Positions 16,757 to 28,900 of a DNA stretch of 64,000 nt are shown piece by piece. This stretch comes from Dietzia timorensis (GTDB lineage: Bacteria; Actinomycetota; Actinomycetes; Mycobacteriales; Mycobacteriaceae): positions 124,001-188,000 of the forward strand of contig NZ_CP015961.1 in the NCBI RefSeq assembly GCF_001659785.1, read 5' to 3'. The position numbers were made by a program, and so were the translations under genes. How positions within the stretch are numbered: position 1 is the first letter of the stretch; each line of letters starts with the position of its first letter. The notes beneath the pieces are model-generated. The model was not told where the DNA came from. It saw only the letters and a list, made by a program, of their open reading frames with translations, and ran no database searches.

Positions 16757-17497
16757 GAAGGTCCGACCGCAGTCGTCGCGTGGCACGGCACCCGTAATCG
16801 CGAAGGGCGCGCCGATACCGAACGCTTGACGTCGCTCCTCGACGCCCGCCTTTCCGGCATCCGCGTCGTCGCCGGGTTCGTCGACGAAGAAGTGCAGGCG
16901 CCTGCGCTCGCGGACGTGCTCACCGCCGAGCTTGCCTCTACATCTGCCGAGGTCGTCGTGATCCCGGCGTTCGTCGCCGCCGGCTACCACGTCGGCCACG
17001 ACATCGGCGCGGCCGCGCAGGTCGCCACGCGCGGCGATCGCGGGCAGCTGAACCGGGTGCTCGTCACCCCGCACCTCGGCCGCGACCTGCGCGATCAACG
17101 CGGCGCGCCCGAACCTCGCCTCGTCGATGCGGTTCTCGCTTCGGCGGCAGCCGCTCTGGGTACCGAAGCGGGCGACGACCTCCCGGCCGGCGCGCGCGAC
17201 CTGGTCCTAGCGAGCGCCGGTTCGTCCTTCGAGTCGGTGGGCGTGGAGATCGAAAGGCTGCGCGCCGCTGTCGCCGCGAGGTACTGCGCAGGCGAGGTTC
17301 GGCATGCCGTGCTGGATGCGTCGTTCGACGTCAACACGCGGGAAATCTGTGTGCCGCTGCTGCTGGCGCGTGGCTTCTTCGCGGGCCGCGCGCGCGACGC
17401 GGGGGGCCGCCAGGCGCCGTTGCTTGGGGACGCGCCGGCCGTCGACAACATCATCGAGGCGCTCGCCGAGCGCTTTCTCGGTGCCATTGGGGAGTAG
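16751..17497 (+). CDS. sirohydrochlorin chelatase (CbiX family)
   Basis: A 248-residue CbiX/SirB-like chelatase that inserts iron into sirohydrochlorin. Typical features are VVAWHGTRN near the N-terminus (metal-binding His), VVAGFVDEEVQAPALADVL, VVVIPAFVAAGYHVGHDI, and a second half with LVLASAGSSF and VPLLLARGFFAGRARD, so two tandem half-domains. GTG 16751 gives a family-like N-terminus, but it lies inside the palindromic repeat; ATG 16670 upstream is an alternative that would translate the whole repeat. M. tuberculosis has the equivalent gene (che1) after cysH. It ends the sulfur operon. Confidence 0.85.
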   Translation: MFEGPTAVVAWHGTRNREGRADTERLTSLLDARLSGIRVVAGFVDEEVQAPALADVLTAELASTSAEVVVIPAFVAAGYHVGHDIGAAAQVATRGDRGQLNRVLVTPHLGRDLRDQRGAPEPRLVDAVLASAAAALGTEAGDDLPAGARDLVLASAGSSFESVGVEIERLRAAVAARYCAGEVRHAVLDASFDVNTREICVPLLLARGFFAGRARDAGGRQAPLLGDAPAVDNIIEALAERFLGAIGE

Positions 17498-17741
17498 ACC
17501 TACTCACCTCGTACCCACAGTGCTCGTACGTTTGCGCCGATTTTCGCATTGCTATAGCTCCCGAATCTCGAGCCCGACAGCGACAATGAATGTCCGCGCG
17601 ACGTTCACCTGTACTTCACGAATTCCGAACCCGCGATTTCCTTCCGGGGAGAATCCTGTTCTTTGCGTTGCCGTCTGCAAAATAGCCGGACGGTCGCAAA
17701 ACCAATTGGTACAGATTCCCATCGTGAAAAGTGGTCCTTTT

Positions 17742-19223
17742 ATGAGCTCCCTTCGCCCGTTCGGGCGCCGCGCGGTAGTCGCCGGCGTCGCCATCATGAC
17801 TCTTGCCTCGGGGGCCGGCGTCGCCTCGGCCGCGGACGCTCCTCCCGGGCCGAACCGCACCGAGATGCTCGGCCAGTTCTTCGACTGGTGGACTCCCGCA
17901 GAATACGACTCCACGGACGAGTCGACGGTCCGCGCCACGGGGTTCAAGGGGGACGTCACCGATGCCGGCGCCGCGGTGCTCGGGCATAACGACGAATTCG
18001 TCCAGGCCATTAATCACGCCGGCGCGGCCGATCCCGCCCAGTCGGTGCGCGCGCTCGAGGACGCGGACATGATCTGGACCGAGACCCTGCGCGATGCGCT
18101 CGGGCCGAAGCTCGGCGAGTACTTCATCGGGGGCGTCGAGGACGGCTCGCTGCCGAAGACCGTCGCCGCGATCGAGTCCGCAGAGAAGAACTCCTCGACC
18201 GGCTCGGCCAAGACCGACTTCAACTACCCGCGCCCGTTCATGCTCACCTCCGATAAGGACAAGGGCGGCTTCGGCGATCGCAGCCGAAACGGCGAGAACG
18301 ATTTCAAGAACCTGAGCCCGCAGCTCGACATTCAGCGCATCCCCGACCAGGGCGCTCGCCCGGACAACGGCAAGCCTCACTCGGCGGAATACGATGTATT
18401 CTCCGGCGTCGGACCTAAGGGCGTGACCGGCCTCAACCAGGCGTTCCCCTCCGGCCACACGACGTACGCCTATGGCATCGGCCTGCAGCTCGCGACGCTG
18501 CTTCCCGAGCTCGGACCGGAGATCGTCACGCGTTCCTCGGAAGCGGGCAACAACCGGATCGTGCTCGGCGTGCACTACCCGCTCGACGTGATGGGCGGGC
18601 GCATCTCCTCGCACATCAATACCGCCACCGCGCTGGCCGGCGACGGCTATGTGGAGAACACGATCGAGCCGGCGCGCGAGGAGCTCGTCGGATACCTCGC
18701 CGGACGCTGCGCTGGCGACGGCCTCGGCGACACCCTCGATGCCTGCATCGACGCCACGGGCGCGAACGACGCGGGCGGCTACACCAATCCGTTCACCGAT
18801 CCCGTCTCGACGGCCCCGGTCACCGACCGCGCGTCCGCCATTCAGGCCTACACCTCCCGCATGTCCTACGGCTTTTCGCCCGTGACGGCGGAGGGCGAGG
18901 CCCCACGCGTGCCCGAGAATGCGGAGGCCCTTCTCGTCACCGCGTTCCCGGAACTCACTGACCAACAGCGCAAGGCCGTGCTGGCGGCGACGGAGATCGA
19001 TTCGGGCGACCCGCTCGACGCGAGCTCCGAGGGTTGGCAGCGAATCAACCTCGCGGCTGCGCTCAGCTCGAAAGTCACGGTCGACGCGGTCGGCAACGTG
19101 ACGAAGGTCGAGCCGGGTAACGCCGCCCCGGAGGTGGTCGAGGAGACCGGCGTCAACCTCGGCGGCAGCCTCGCGACCTTCACCACCGCGACCGGCTCGG
19201 CGCTGCAGCTCGCCGGCATCTAG
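17742..19223 (+). CDS. secreted PAP2-family acid phosphatase-like protein
   Basis: A 493-residue exported protein with a signal peptide (FGRRAVVAGVAIMTLASGAG, cleavage after ASA). The vanadium-chloroperoxidase/PAP2 motifs are present: a first part around DFNYPRPFM, the second FPSGHTTYA, and the third NNRIVLGVHYPLDVMGGR with catalytic His. Such enzymes dephosphorylate small molecules or lipids outside the cell. A ~180-residue C-terminal part is poorly conserved and ends hydrophobic (ATGSALQLAGI). ATG 17742 or GTG 17724 are possible starts; neither has a clear ribosome site. A perfect terminator follows the gene. Confidence 0.86.
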   Translation: MSSLRPFGRRAVVAGVAIMTLASGAGVASAADAPPGPNRTEMLGQFFDWWTPAEYDSTDESTVRATGFKGDVTDAGAAVLGHNDEFVQAINHAGAADPAQSVRALEDADMIWTETLRDALGPKLGEYFIGGVEDGSLPKTVAAIESAEKNSSTGSAKTDFNYPRPFMLTSDKDKGGFGDRSRNGENDFKNLSPQLDIQRIPDQGARPDNGKPHSAEYDVFSGVGPKGVTGLNQAFPSGHTTYAYGIGLQLATLLPELGPEIVTRSSEAGNNRIVLGVHYPLDVMGGRISSHINTATALAGDGYVENTIEPAREELVGYLAGRCAGDGLGDTLDACIDATGANDAGGYTNPFTDPVSTAPVTDRASAIQAYTSRMSYGFSPVTAEGEAPRVPENAEALLVTAFPELTDQQRKAVLAATEIDSGDPLDASSEGWQRINLAAALSSKVTVDAVGNVTKVEPGNAAPEVVEETGVNLGGSLATFTTATGSALQLAGI

Positions 19224-19251
19224 ACGACGCGGCACCGGCCGAATGGCAAAC

Positions 19252-19279
19252 GTGGCGGCACCCGATCGGGTGCCGCCAC
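19252..19279. terminator. intrinsic terminator hairpin
   Basis: A perfect 14-bp inverted repeat (GTGGCGGCACCCGA / TCGGGTGCCGCCAC) without loop asymmetry, between the convergent phosphatase gene and the broken oxidoreductase. The trailing T content is modest (TTCAGTT). Confidence 0.85.
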
Positions 19280-19300
19280 TTCAGTTGCTTCTGGCCTCGA

Positions 19301-20317
19301 CTACTCGCGGCCCGGTAGCGCCATGATGAGCTTGCCGGTGTTGGTTCCCTCGAACAGCGCGCCGAAGACCTCCGGGAAGTCCTTGACCTCGGCGTCACGG
19401 GCATCGATGCGCGAGACCAGCTTGCCCTCGGCGAGATAGCCGCCGAGCGCCTTCATGCCCTCGGGCAGGCGGTCGCCGAAGTCGCCGATCGTGAAGCCGT
19501 GGATGGTGAGCGAGTGGGTGATGATGCGCGGGTAGTTGCGGATGCCCGCGCGATCGGTCGAGTTGTAGTCCGAGATCGCGCCGCAGATGACCAGCCGCGC
19601 GTTGCGGGCGGTGTTGGCGAGCGCGGCGTCGAGGACGCGGCCCCCGACGTTGTCGAAGAACACGTCGACCCCGTTCGGCGCCGCGGACGCGATGGCCTTC
19701 GTCAACGAGTCGGCGGTTTTGTAGTTGATCGCCTCGTCGAAGCCGAGCTCGCCGGTGAGCCACTCGCACTTCTCGTCCGAACCGGCGATGCCGATAACGC
19801 GCGCGCCCGCGATCTTCGCGAGCTGCCCGACGACCGACCCGACCGCGCCGGCGGCACCGGAGACGAGCACGGTCTCGCCCTCGGTGGGCTTGCCGAGTTC
19901 CATCAGGCCGAAGTAGGCGGTCAGCCCGGTGAGGCCGAGCGCGGCGAGATGCTCCGGGCCCGAGACCTGCGAGGTGTCGATAACCCGCAGGTCCTTACCG
20001 TCGGTGACGAGATAGTCGCGCACGCCCAGCGTGCCGTGCACGTGCGCGCCTACGGGGAAGTCGTCGTTCTTCGACTCGACCACGCGTCCGACGGCGAGCG
20101 CACGCATCACCGCGCCGACCTTGACCGGCGGTACGTAAGACGGCGCATCGTCGAGCCAGCCGCGCATCGCGGGATCGACGGAAATGTATTCGGTGGCGAC
20201 GAGGAACTGACCGTCCTCCAGCTCCGGCAGCTCCTTCGACTTCAGCTCCCACGTCTAGGCGTCCGGGTATCCGGTGGGGCGCTCGGCCAGGTGGATGGCA
20301 GTGGCGGTGTACGACAA
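19301..20317 (-). pseudogene. zinc-independent NADPH-dependent oxidoreductase (curcumin/leukotriene reductase-like), interrupted by in-frame amber codon
   Basis: The reading frame from TTG 20317 (AGGAG 7 nt upstream) encodes a 338-codon medium-chain reductase of the usual family length, but codon 21 is TAG (20255-20257). Before it is a normal N-terminus (SYTATAIHLAERPTGYPDA), after it the family continues (TWELKSKELPELEDGQFLVA, ISVDPAMRGWL). The nucleotide fold is intact (ETVLVSGAAGAVGSVVGQLA) with NADP-type and FFDNVGG motifs. No frameshift or further stop occurs. A single C-to-T change of CAG would explain it. Without readthrough only a truncated product from ATG 20167, lacking the substrate-cap start, could be made. 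It may be a recent pseudogene, a sequencing error or a suppressed stop. Confidence 0.8.
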
Positions 20318-20742
20318 GGTGTCTCCTAATTCGTTAACGGTGGCGCGCCGAGCAGGGTGTTGCCCCGGGCGGCGCGGGTGCCACCACCGTAGTCCTCTCG
20401 GCAGCGCGCGGCATCGTAGGAGCTGTGCGGCCGGGAATGGTCCGCGAGCGTGCGACGATTGGGAGGCAAAAGCCACCAAGCCCACACAAATCCCGCTAGA
20501 GGCGTGAAATTACGCGGCCAACGAGATTTGCGTGGGCTTCGGCGGGTGATCGGGGTGGGAGCCGAACCTGGCTGGCTCCTGGCATAGAAACACCACGAAA
20601 GTGCACGAAAATCGATGCAGAACGACCGATTTCGTACCGTTTCGCGGTGTTTGTCGATCCGGAAGTCGTAGGGCGCCTGAAATCCCGGCGTGGGAGGGGC
20701 CGAGCGGGCCGTCCCGCGGCGGGAAAGCGCCCCCGCCCCCCG
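20318..20742. other. 425-bp intergenic region with two long imperfect hairpins
   Basis: No gene is convincing here. It holds the promoter side of the interrupted oxidoreductase and the 3' flank of ppc. Two long inverted repeats lie side by side: 20478-20539 (15-bp arms AAGCCCACACAAATC / GATTTGCGTGGGCTT, one mismatch) and 20588-20652. Confidence 0.7.
20588..20652 (+). repeat. 65-nt palindromic repeat related to the 16693 element
   Basis: Left arm begins AAACACCACGAAAGTGCACG, right arm ends CCGTTTCGCGGTGTTT; the arms pair over about 26 bases with five irregularities. Its length and its AAACACC/GGTGTTT ends match the 64-nt element at 16693-16756. Confidence 0.7.
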
Positions 20743-23628
<2,886 letters not shown>

Positions 23629-23733
23629 GAACCCAACCCTAGGTGGATCTGCGGTGCGGTGCGCGCCGCAAGGATCCGCGTGGCAGTGTGGAGGGGAACA
23701 TAAGCGGGGATGTCCGGGGGCGGAGGAGAGCCG

Positions 23734-24507
23734 ATGGCGGTAGACGATCTGCATCTGGAGTCGATGCACAATTTCCGCGACATCGCCGGACGTGGTTACG
23801 AGACCACGGACGGTCCCATGCGGCGCGGTCGCTTCTTCCGCGCGAACATCGTCGCCCCATCGGACCGGGACGCGGAGGCGCTCAGGCGCATCGGTCTCCG
23901 CACGATCGTCGACCTGCGCAGGCCCGAAGAGGTGGAAAAGAACCCGGACCACGACGTCATCGGCGCGGATTATGTGCACGTCGATGTGCTCGGGGAGTCC
24001 AGCTCGGCCGCGACGATAGTCGGCTACGACGAAGACGCGACCCCGGAGACGGCGCGGTCGGAAATGCTTCGCGTGTACCGCTCGTTCGTGGTCGACGCCG
24101 GATTCAGGGAACGGCTACGCCCGGCGTTCGAGGCGGTCGCCGCTTCGTCGGGTCCGGTAGTCGTGCATTGCACGGTGGGGAAGGACCGCACGGGATTCGT
24201 GTCCGCGGTGCTTCAGCTTCTCGCAGGTGCCGGGCGCGAGGACATTGTCGCGGACTACCTGGAGACCAACCGGCGCTCGGAGGCCTGGGTCGCGGAACTA
24301 TCCGCCATGTTCCGTGAGCACGCGCCGGAGCGGGCGGACACCCTGATCGAGCTGCTCCATGCGCGCGATGAGTACATCACCACCTCTCTTGACGAGATCG
24401 AGGCCGAATACGGTTCCGCGCGCGACTACCTCGTCGACGGAGTCGGGTTGGGCGCCGCCGAGGTCGAACGCTTGCGCGCCACGCTGCTCGGCCGCGAGGG
24501 CGACTAA
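23734..24507 (+). CDS. tyrosine-protein phosphatase (PF13350 type)
   Basis: A 257-residue atypical tyrosine/dual-specificity phosphatase. The P-loop VVHCTVGKDRTG gives C146-x5-R152; an upstream NFRDIAGRGYETTDG segment with RGRFFRA is the usual N-terminal signature. Related mycobacterial PtpB-type enzymes dephosphorylate tyrosine and phosphoinositides. ATG 23734 is preferred because GGAGGAG is well placed in front; ATG 23710 is also in frame. It is divergent from ppc and its last 4 bases overlap the 3' end of the convergent WXG-like gene. Confidence 0.87.
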   Translation: MAVDDLHLESMHNFRDIAGRGYETTDGPMRRGRFFRANIVAPSDRDAEALRRIGLRTIVDLRRPEEVEKNPDHDVIGADYVHVDVLGESSSAATIVGYDEDATPETARSEMLRVYRSFVVDAGFRERLRPAFEAVAASSGPVVVHCTVGKDRTGFVSAVLQLLAGAGREDIVADYLETNRRSEAWVAELSAMFREHAPERADTLIELLHARDEYITTSLDEIEAEYGSARDYLVDGVGLGAAEVERLRATLLGREGD

Positions 24508-25541
24508 CCTCCGTATTTTTCCTGGTCGCGCAGCGCCCGCCGAGCGAGTTGCTCGTTGGTGTGTGGGCCGAAGAGCTGCGTGCCCCAGCGCTCGTCGATA
24601 CTTCGGCCTGCCGCGCCCACCGTCGCATCGAGCACCGCATCGATCTCTCCGCCGACCATTGCCGGCCCGAAGATCTCGCCCACCGCATACCCGGCTTTGT
24701 CCGCCCCGGCCAGATAGAGCCCAGAACCCAGAGTCTTTCCCACCCTCCCGGACAGTTTCGCCCCGAATGCATCCACCAATGCCTCGCCGAACGGGGACCT
24801 GTTTTCGGCCATGTCCAACATGAGGTCCCCGACGAGGATCGAGGTGCCGGTGTAGGGCGCGAGCGCGAGCCCATTTATTGCGAGCTGGGTAGCCGTCGGA
24901 CCCAGTAATCCGTTCGATCCGTAGCGGTGGGGAGTGAGGTGTTTTTCGTCTCTCGCGGTTGCCAACGGCTCCGGGTTGGCCGCAGGGGGTCGCGCCGAGA
25001 CGCCATCCGAATCCGCGACGAGCGTGGCGATGGCTTCGGCGTGGCGGCTGTCGGCGTCGAGCACGGCTCTCGCGGCGCGAGCGATCGACTCGGCGGCGCG
25101 TTCGGCGGCGGCGAGCCGGGAGGCGTCGGCGCCCGAATCCGAGCGCGCGGCGGCCACGGTCGACACCGTTATCGGGCCGGCCGCCGGCTGCCCGTGATCG
25201 ACCGAAAAGCCTTCGGATTCGAAACCCGAAAGCACTGTCGTAAAAGTGTCGCGAGAAATGGAAATGTCCTGGTAAGCATCGTTGTAGCAGCGTCGTAACC
25301 CGAGAAATACCTTTTCGAGTACGTCGACATAACGGCGTTCGCGAACCAACGCGTTGCGCACGGCGTCGGCTGAGATGCCCGTCCACACGCCAGGCAAGCT
25401 CTCGAGCGTGGAGGCGAGGTCTTCGCGGGCGATGGCGATGTTCTCGAGGGCGGTATCGAGGGCGGCCGCCTCGTCGCGCAGGCACGTCGGCGTCCACGAG
25501 ACCAGGTCTGCGAGAGCCGGGTTGTCGGCGGCGGGACTCAT
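24504..25541 (-). CDS. WXG-like helical protein, possible type VII secretion substrate
   Basis: A 345-residue protein. The first ~110 residues are predicted helical with a turn GVWTGISADAVRNAL, a W-x-G motif as in ESX/WXG100 and EspA-like proteins. A Ser/Ala-rich linker follows, and the C-terminal 150 residues contain glycine-rich hydrophobic stretches (ATQLAINGLALAPYTGTSIL, VGKTLGSGLYLAGADKAGYA), possibly membrane-active. No toxin catalytic motif is recognised. The ATG overlaps the stop of the small upstream gene, so both are made together. No ESX ATPase genes are in the window. The assignment rests on motif and gene pairing only. Confidence 0.65.
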   Translation of the reverse strand: MSPAADNPALADLVSWTPTCLRDEAAALDTALENIAIAREDLASTLESLPGVWTGISADAVRNALVRERRYVDVLEKVFLGLRRCYNDAYQDISISRDTFTTVLSGFESEGFSVDHGQPAAGPITVSTVAAARSDSGADASRLAAAERAAESIARAARAVLDADSRHAEAIATLVADSDGVSARPPAANPEPLATARDEKHLTPHRYGSNGLLGPTATQLAINGLALAPYTGTSILVGDLMLDMAENRSPFGEALVDAFGAKLSGRVGKTLGSGLYLAGADKAGYAVGEIFGPAMVGGEIDAVLDATVGAAGRSIDERWGTQLFGPHTNEQLARRALRDQEKYGG

Positions 25542-25870
25542 TCGGGGAGCGTTTCTCGCAGCAAAGTGGCGAACTCGGTGTCGGTGAGCACTAACTCGTC
25601 GACCGTCGACTGTGCGGCCGAGGCGCAGGCCTTCAGGCGTGTGGAGAGCAGCACTGCGTAGTCGGACAGGGAAATGTCCGCGTCGAGGCTGGCTTTTCCC
25701 AGGGCGCTGGCCCAGAGACCGTCGACAACGTAGCCGGCGCCCACGGACTTGACCCCGCCGAGTGCGCCGCCGGCGCCGGAAATTCCGCGCACGGCCGCGC
25801 GAATCTGCGGATAGTCGGCAGACATGGAGTCGGCAGACATGGAGTCGCCGGACGGGGAGGAGTCGGCCAT
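25538..25870 (-). CDS. small ESX-associated-like protein
   Basis: A 110-residue protein with two predicted helices (QIRAAVRGISGAGGALGGVK, YAVLLSTRLKACASAAQSTV) joined by a short loop, followed by TDTEFATLLRE. Size and position directly before a WXG-like gene, with an ATGA overlap, resemble the small partner of type VII substrate pairs (CFP-10/EspC-like). The N-terminus has a duplicated MSAD unit from a short tandem repeat (25829-25858). The AAGGA ribosome site precedes ATG 25870. The W-x-G turn itself is not seen, so family membership is tentative. Confidence 0.6.
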   Translation of the reverse strand: MADSSPSGDSMSADSMSADYPQIRAAVRGISGAGGALGGVKSVGAGYVVDGLWASALGKASLDADISLSDYAVLLSTRLKACASAAQSTVDELVLTDTEFATLLRETLPE

Positions 25871-25987
25871 GGGTGTCCTTCCGCTACGGGTACACCTATG
25901 ACGACGTCGGCAGGGCGCGGGTCGGCTCCCCGACGTCAGGACTATTTGTGTGTGGTTGCAGACGGGGAGATTCGGCCGGGGCCAGGA
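25871..25987. other. 117-bp spacer with inverted GACGTCGG arms
   Basis: Between the giant gene and the small ESX-like gene. GACGTCGG (25903-25910) and CCGACGTC (25930-25937) form an 8-bp inverted repeat with a 19-nt loop. It could be a weak terminator or an operator; the motif also belongs to the TGACGTCGG set found elsewhere. Confidence 0.5.
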
Positions 25988-28900
25988 TCAGGGCAGGAAG
26001 GTAGACCCTCCCAGGCGGATGTGGGCGATGTGTGCCTCGGCGAGCACGAGGTCGATGACGATCTGCTGCGGTGCCTGAGTGACCAGGCGCGCCCACAGAT
26101 CGAGCAGATCCTGGTCGAGGCCGGTCTTGAAGTAGCCGTAGGCGTGGCCGCGGGCGAGAAGGGCCAGCGAGAAGGTCAACTGCGGAATGTTCGCCCACAT
26201 CGGCAGCTCGACGGCCTGCGCCGAACTGCCCTGCGCGGAGCGAGCGCGGGAACCCTTCTTCGACCGGCGCGCCCCGGAACGGCGGGTATCGACCTCGACC
26301 GTGGCGGGAAGTGCCTTGATGCGCTCGGTGATCAGGCGATACAGCGGGCGGAAGCGGCGCAGAGATTCGTACTTTCCGAGCATCCGCTCGAACTGGTCGC
26401 GCACGTATCCGGCGTTGAAGGATTGCTCGGTGCGCAGCAGCGACAGCAACCCCTCCCAGCGCGAGGATGCGTCGAGAAGCGGGCCCGGGATGGTCGGACG
26501 GGACAGCAGCATGCTGCGCAGCGTCGGATCCATCGCGGCCTGGACCTCGGGAAGACCGAGGCGCACCGAATCCTGCAGCGGATCCTCGCCGAACGCGAGA
26601 ACGTTGAACAGCGAGTCGCCGCCGACCTCTCGCAGGTGGCGGGTGACCAGCGCCCTGCTCTCGCGAGGGAGCTGCTCGACGGTGGCGATGGAGATGAACA
26701 GGTCGATCCATGCCTCGCGGGTGCGCCCCGGGATGGATACCGATCGCCGCGCACCGGCGGCGGCACGGTCCCAGGGATCGCCCATCGGGGCGGCCGGCCC
26801 GATCGGCTCGTTGACCAGGCCCGACGAGATGAACGCGGCAAGCTTCTGTGACGACGGCAGCAGCGAGCGATCGAGCCCGACGAGCTCGGCGCGCGGCGCC
26901 TCCCGCAGGTGTTCGGCGAGCTCGAGGCGCTGCGGGCGGTCGGTAGAGGGGTGCAGGTTCTGCGAGAGAAGGGCCCACGCGTTCCACGACTCGGGCACCC
27001 CGTGCGGTACGAAACTCGCGGCGCCACGGCCTGCGAGGAATTGCGAGAGCAGGCCGAGGCCCGTATTGGAAAAGCGCGACGCGGTTTGCAGGGACGTCGT
27101 GCCGCGGTGGGGGAGCGGGCCGGCGGGGACCGGGTCCCACGGGTCTTCCACCGCCACATCCACGCGGAGTCGGCCGGCGCCGGACAGGGAGGAGGGGAGG
27201 GGGGCGAGGGAGTCGGTGACCGGCAGCGAGATCGCGGGCAGCCACGGCCGTTCGAGCTGCCAGACCCGGCACACGACGTCGTCGACCTCCTCGGCGCCCG
27301 TGACCCGGAAATTCTTTCCGTCGAGCGTGATGTTCTGCTCGGTGACCGCGTCGAAGCGCACGAGCGGAACCGTCCGCTTGAAGTGTCGGGTGCCTTCGGC
27401 GTCAGGATCGATGACCTGCGCCCGAAGCTCGCCGCGGCGAATGAGGCGGGCGCGCTCGGCGAAACGGCCGGCGTCGATGCGGAAGGTGCCGTCCATATCG
27501 CGATCGAAATCGGCGCGTTGGGCGGTGCGGCCGTTGTCGTCGACGAGGAGCAGCGAGATGCGCAGCGACGCGTACGGGTCTCGGACGACGAGCGTCGAAT
27601 GCTCGAAATCGAACGGAGAGCGGGAGATGCACTGGTCGGACCACGCGGGCGCCATACCCTTGCTCGACATGCGGAAACGCAGGCGCGGCGGGCGGATGAC
27701 GAGCGTCTCCGAGCGGGAGCCGGCGGCGACCTGAACCCGCAGGCGCCTGGTCGTCGGGCCGAATTCCAGCATGTCCGCCGACACCGACAGGGCGGCCGGT
27801 TCCGGGCCGTCCGACGGTTCGCCGTCCACCGGCTCGGAGCTGAGTTCGGCGACCGCGCGGGAGGCGCCGTCCGGGCCCGGGAGGCGCGGCGATTCGGGGA
27901 AGTGGGCGTAGAACCCCTCGGCGAGGAAGATGCGCAGGTCCACGCGGGCGTGCTCGGGCCCGTCGACGCGAATGTCGAACCCTCCGAGGATCGGCTCGGA
28001 CTCGGACAGGCCGAAGAAGGAGAGAACGGCGTCGTCGAAAAGGGGGTAACCCTCGTGCTCGGACTCGGGGCAGTAGGTGCCGACGGTGTGCCACTCGGCG
28101 GTGCCGGAGCGGCGAATGCGGACGGTCCACGGGCGCGTCCCGGCAGGCAGCGGCGGCACGTCGATCCACGGACGTGCGGCGAGCACGGGTAGGCCGTCCT
28201 CACTCTCCACGCCGGTGAGCGCCTCGATCGGTTCGTCCTCGGTGTCCCAGAGCGCGGGCAGTTCGTGGCTGCCGACGCGAATCTCGTGCGCGACGCCGGC
28301 GGCATCGAGCACCACGACCTTGTCGAGGCCGTCGAGGTTCCACAACTGAAGGGTCCACTGGCCCCAACCCTCGGGGGTGTCGAGGGTCTCGAGCACCTGC
28401 GGCGCGCCCGACGAGTCGGACGTGGGCTCGTGGCCGGGCGGGACCAGCGCGAAGACCTCGCCCTGCGGGACCATCGCCGAGGTCGGTATCTGCCTGCCAT
28501 CGGGCAGGAACAGCGCGACCGGGAAGTCGGTGGTGAACAGGCGGAGCTCGACCGTCGTGTGGAAGCTCGGGTGGATGACGGCGACCCTACGCGCGGGCTT
28601 GCGCAGCAGCGAGGTCTGCGTCTCGTCATCGCGCAGCGAGCGACGCGGGCGGACCGGGGTGACGTCGTCCCCGGTGGATACGATCCACGGCTCGTCCGCG
28701 CACTTGGACACCGGCGGTAGTGCGACGCACACCGCGTCGGTGCCGTCGAGCCACAGGTACGGACGCTGCATGCGGTCGGCGGCGCGGCGGCTGGCCGTGG
28801 TGCGCGTCGGCGCCGTGTCCGGCTCGGTGGCCTGGGCGCGCAGGGCGTCGAGCAGGCCCTCACGGATCATTGTCGGCAGGGCGGCCACGTCGACGTGCGC

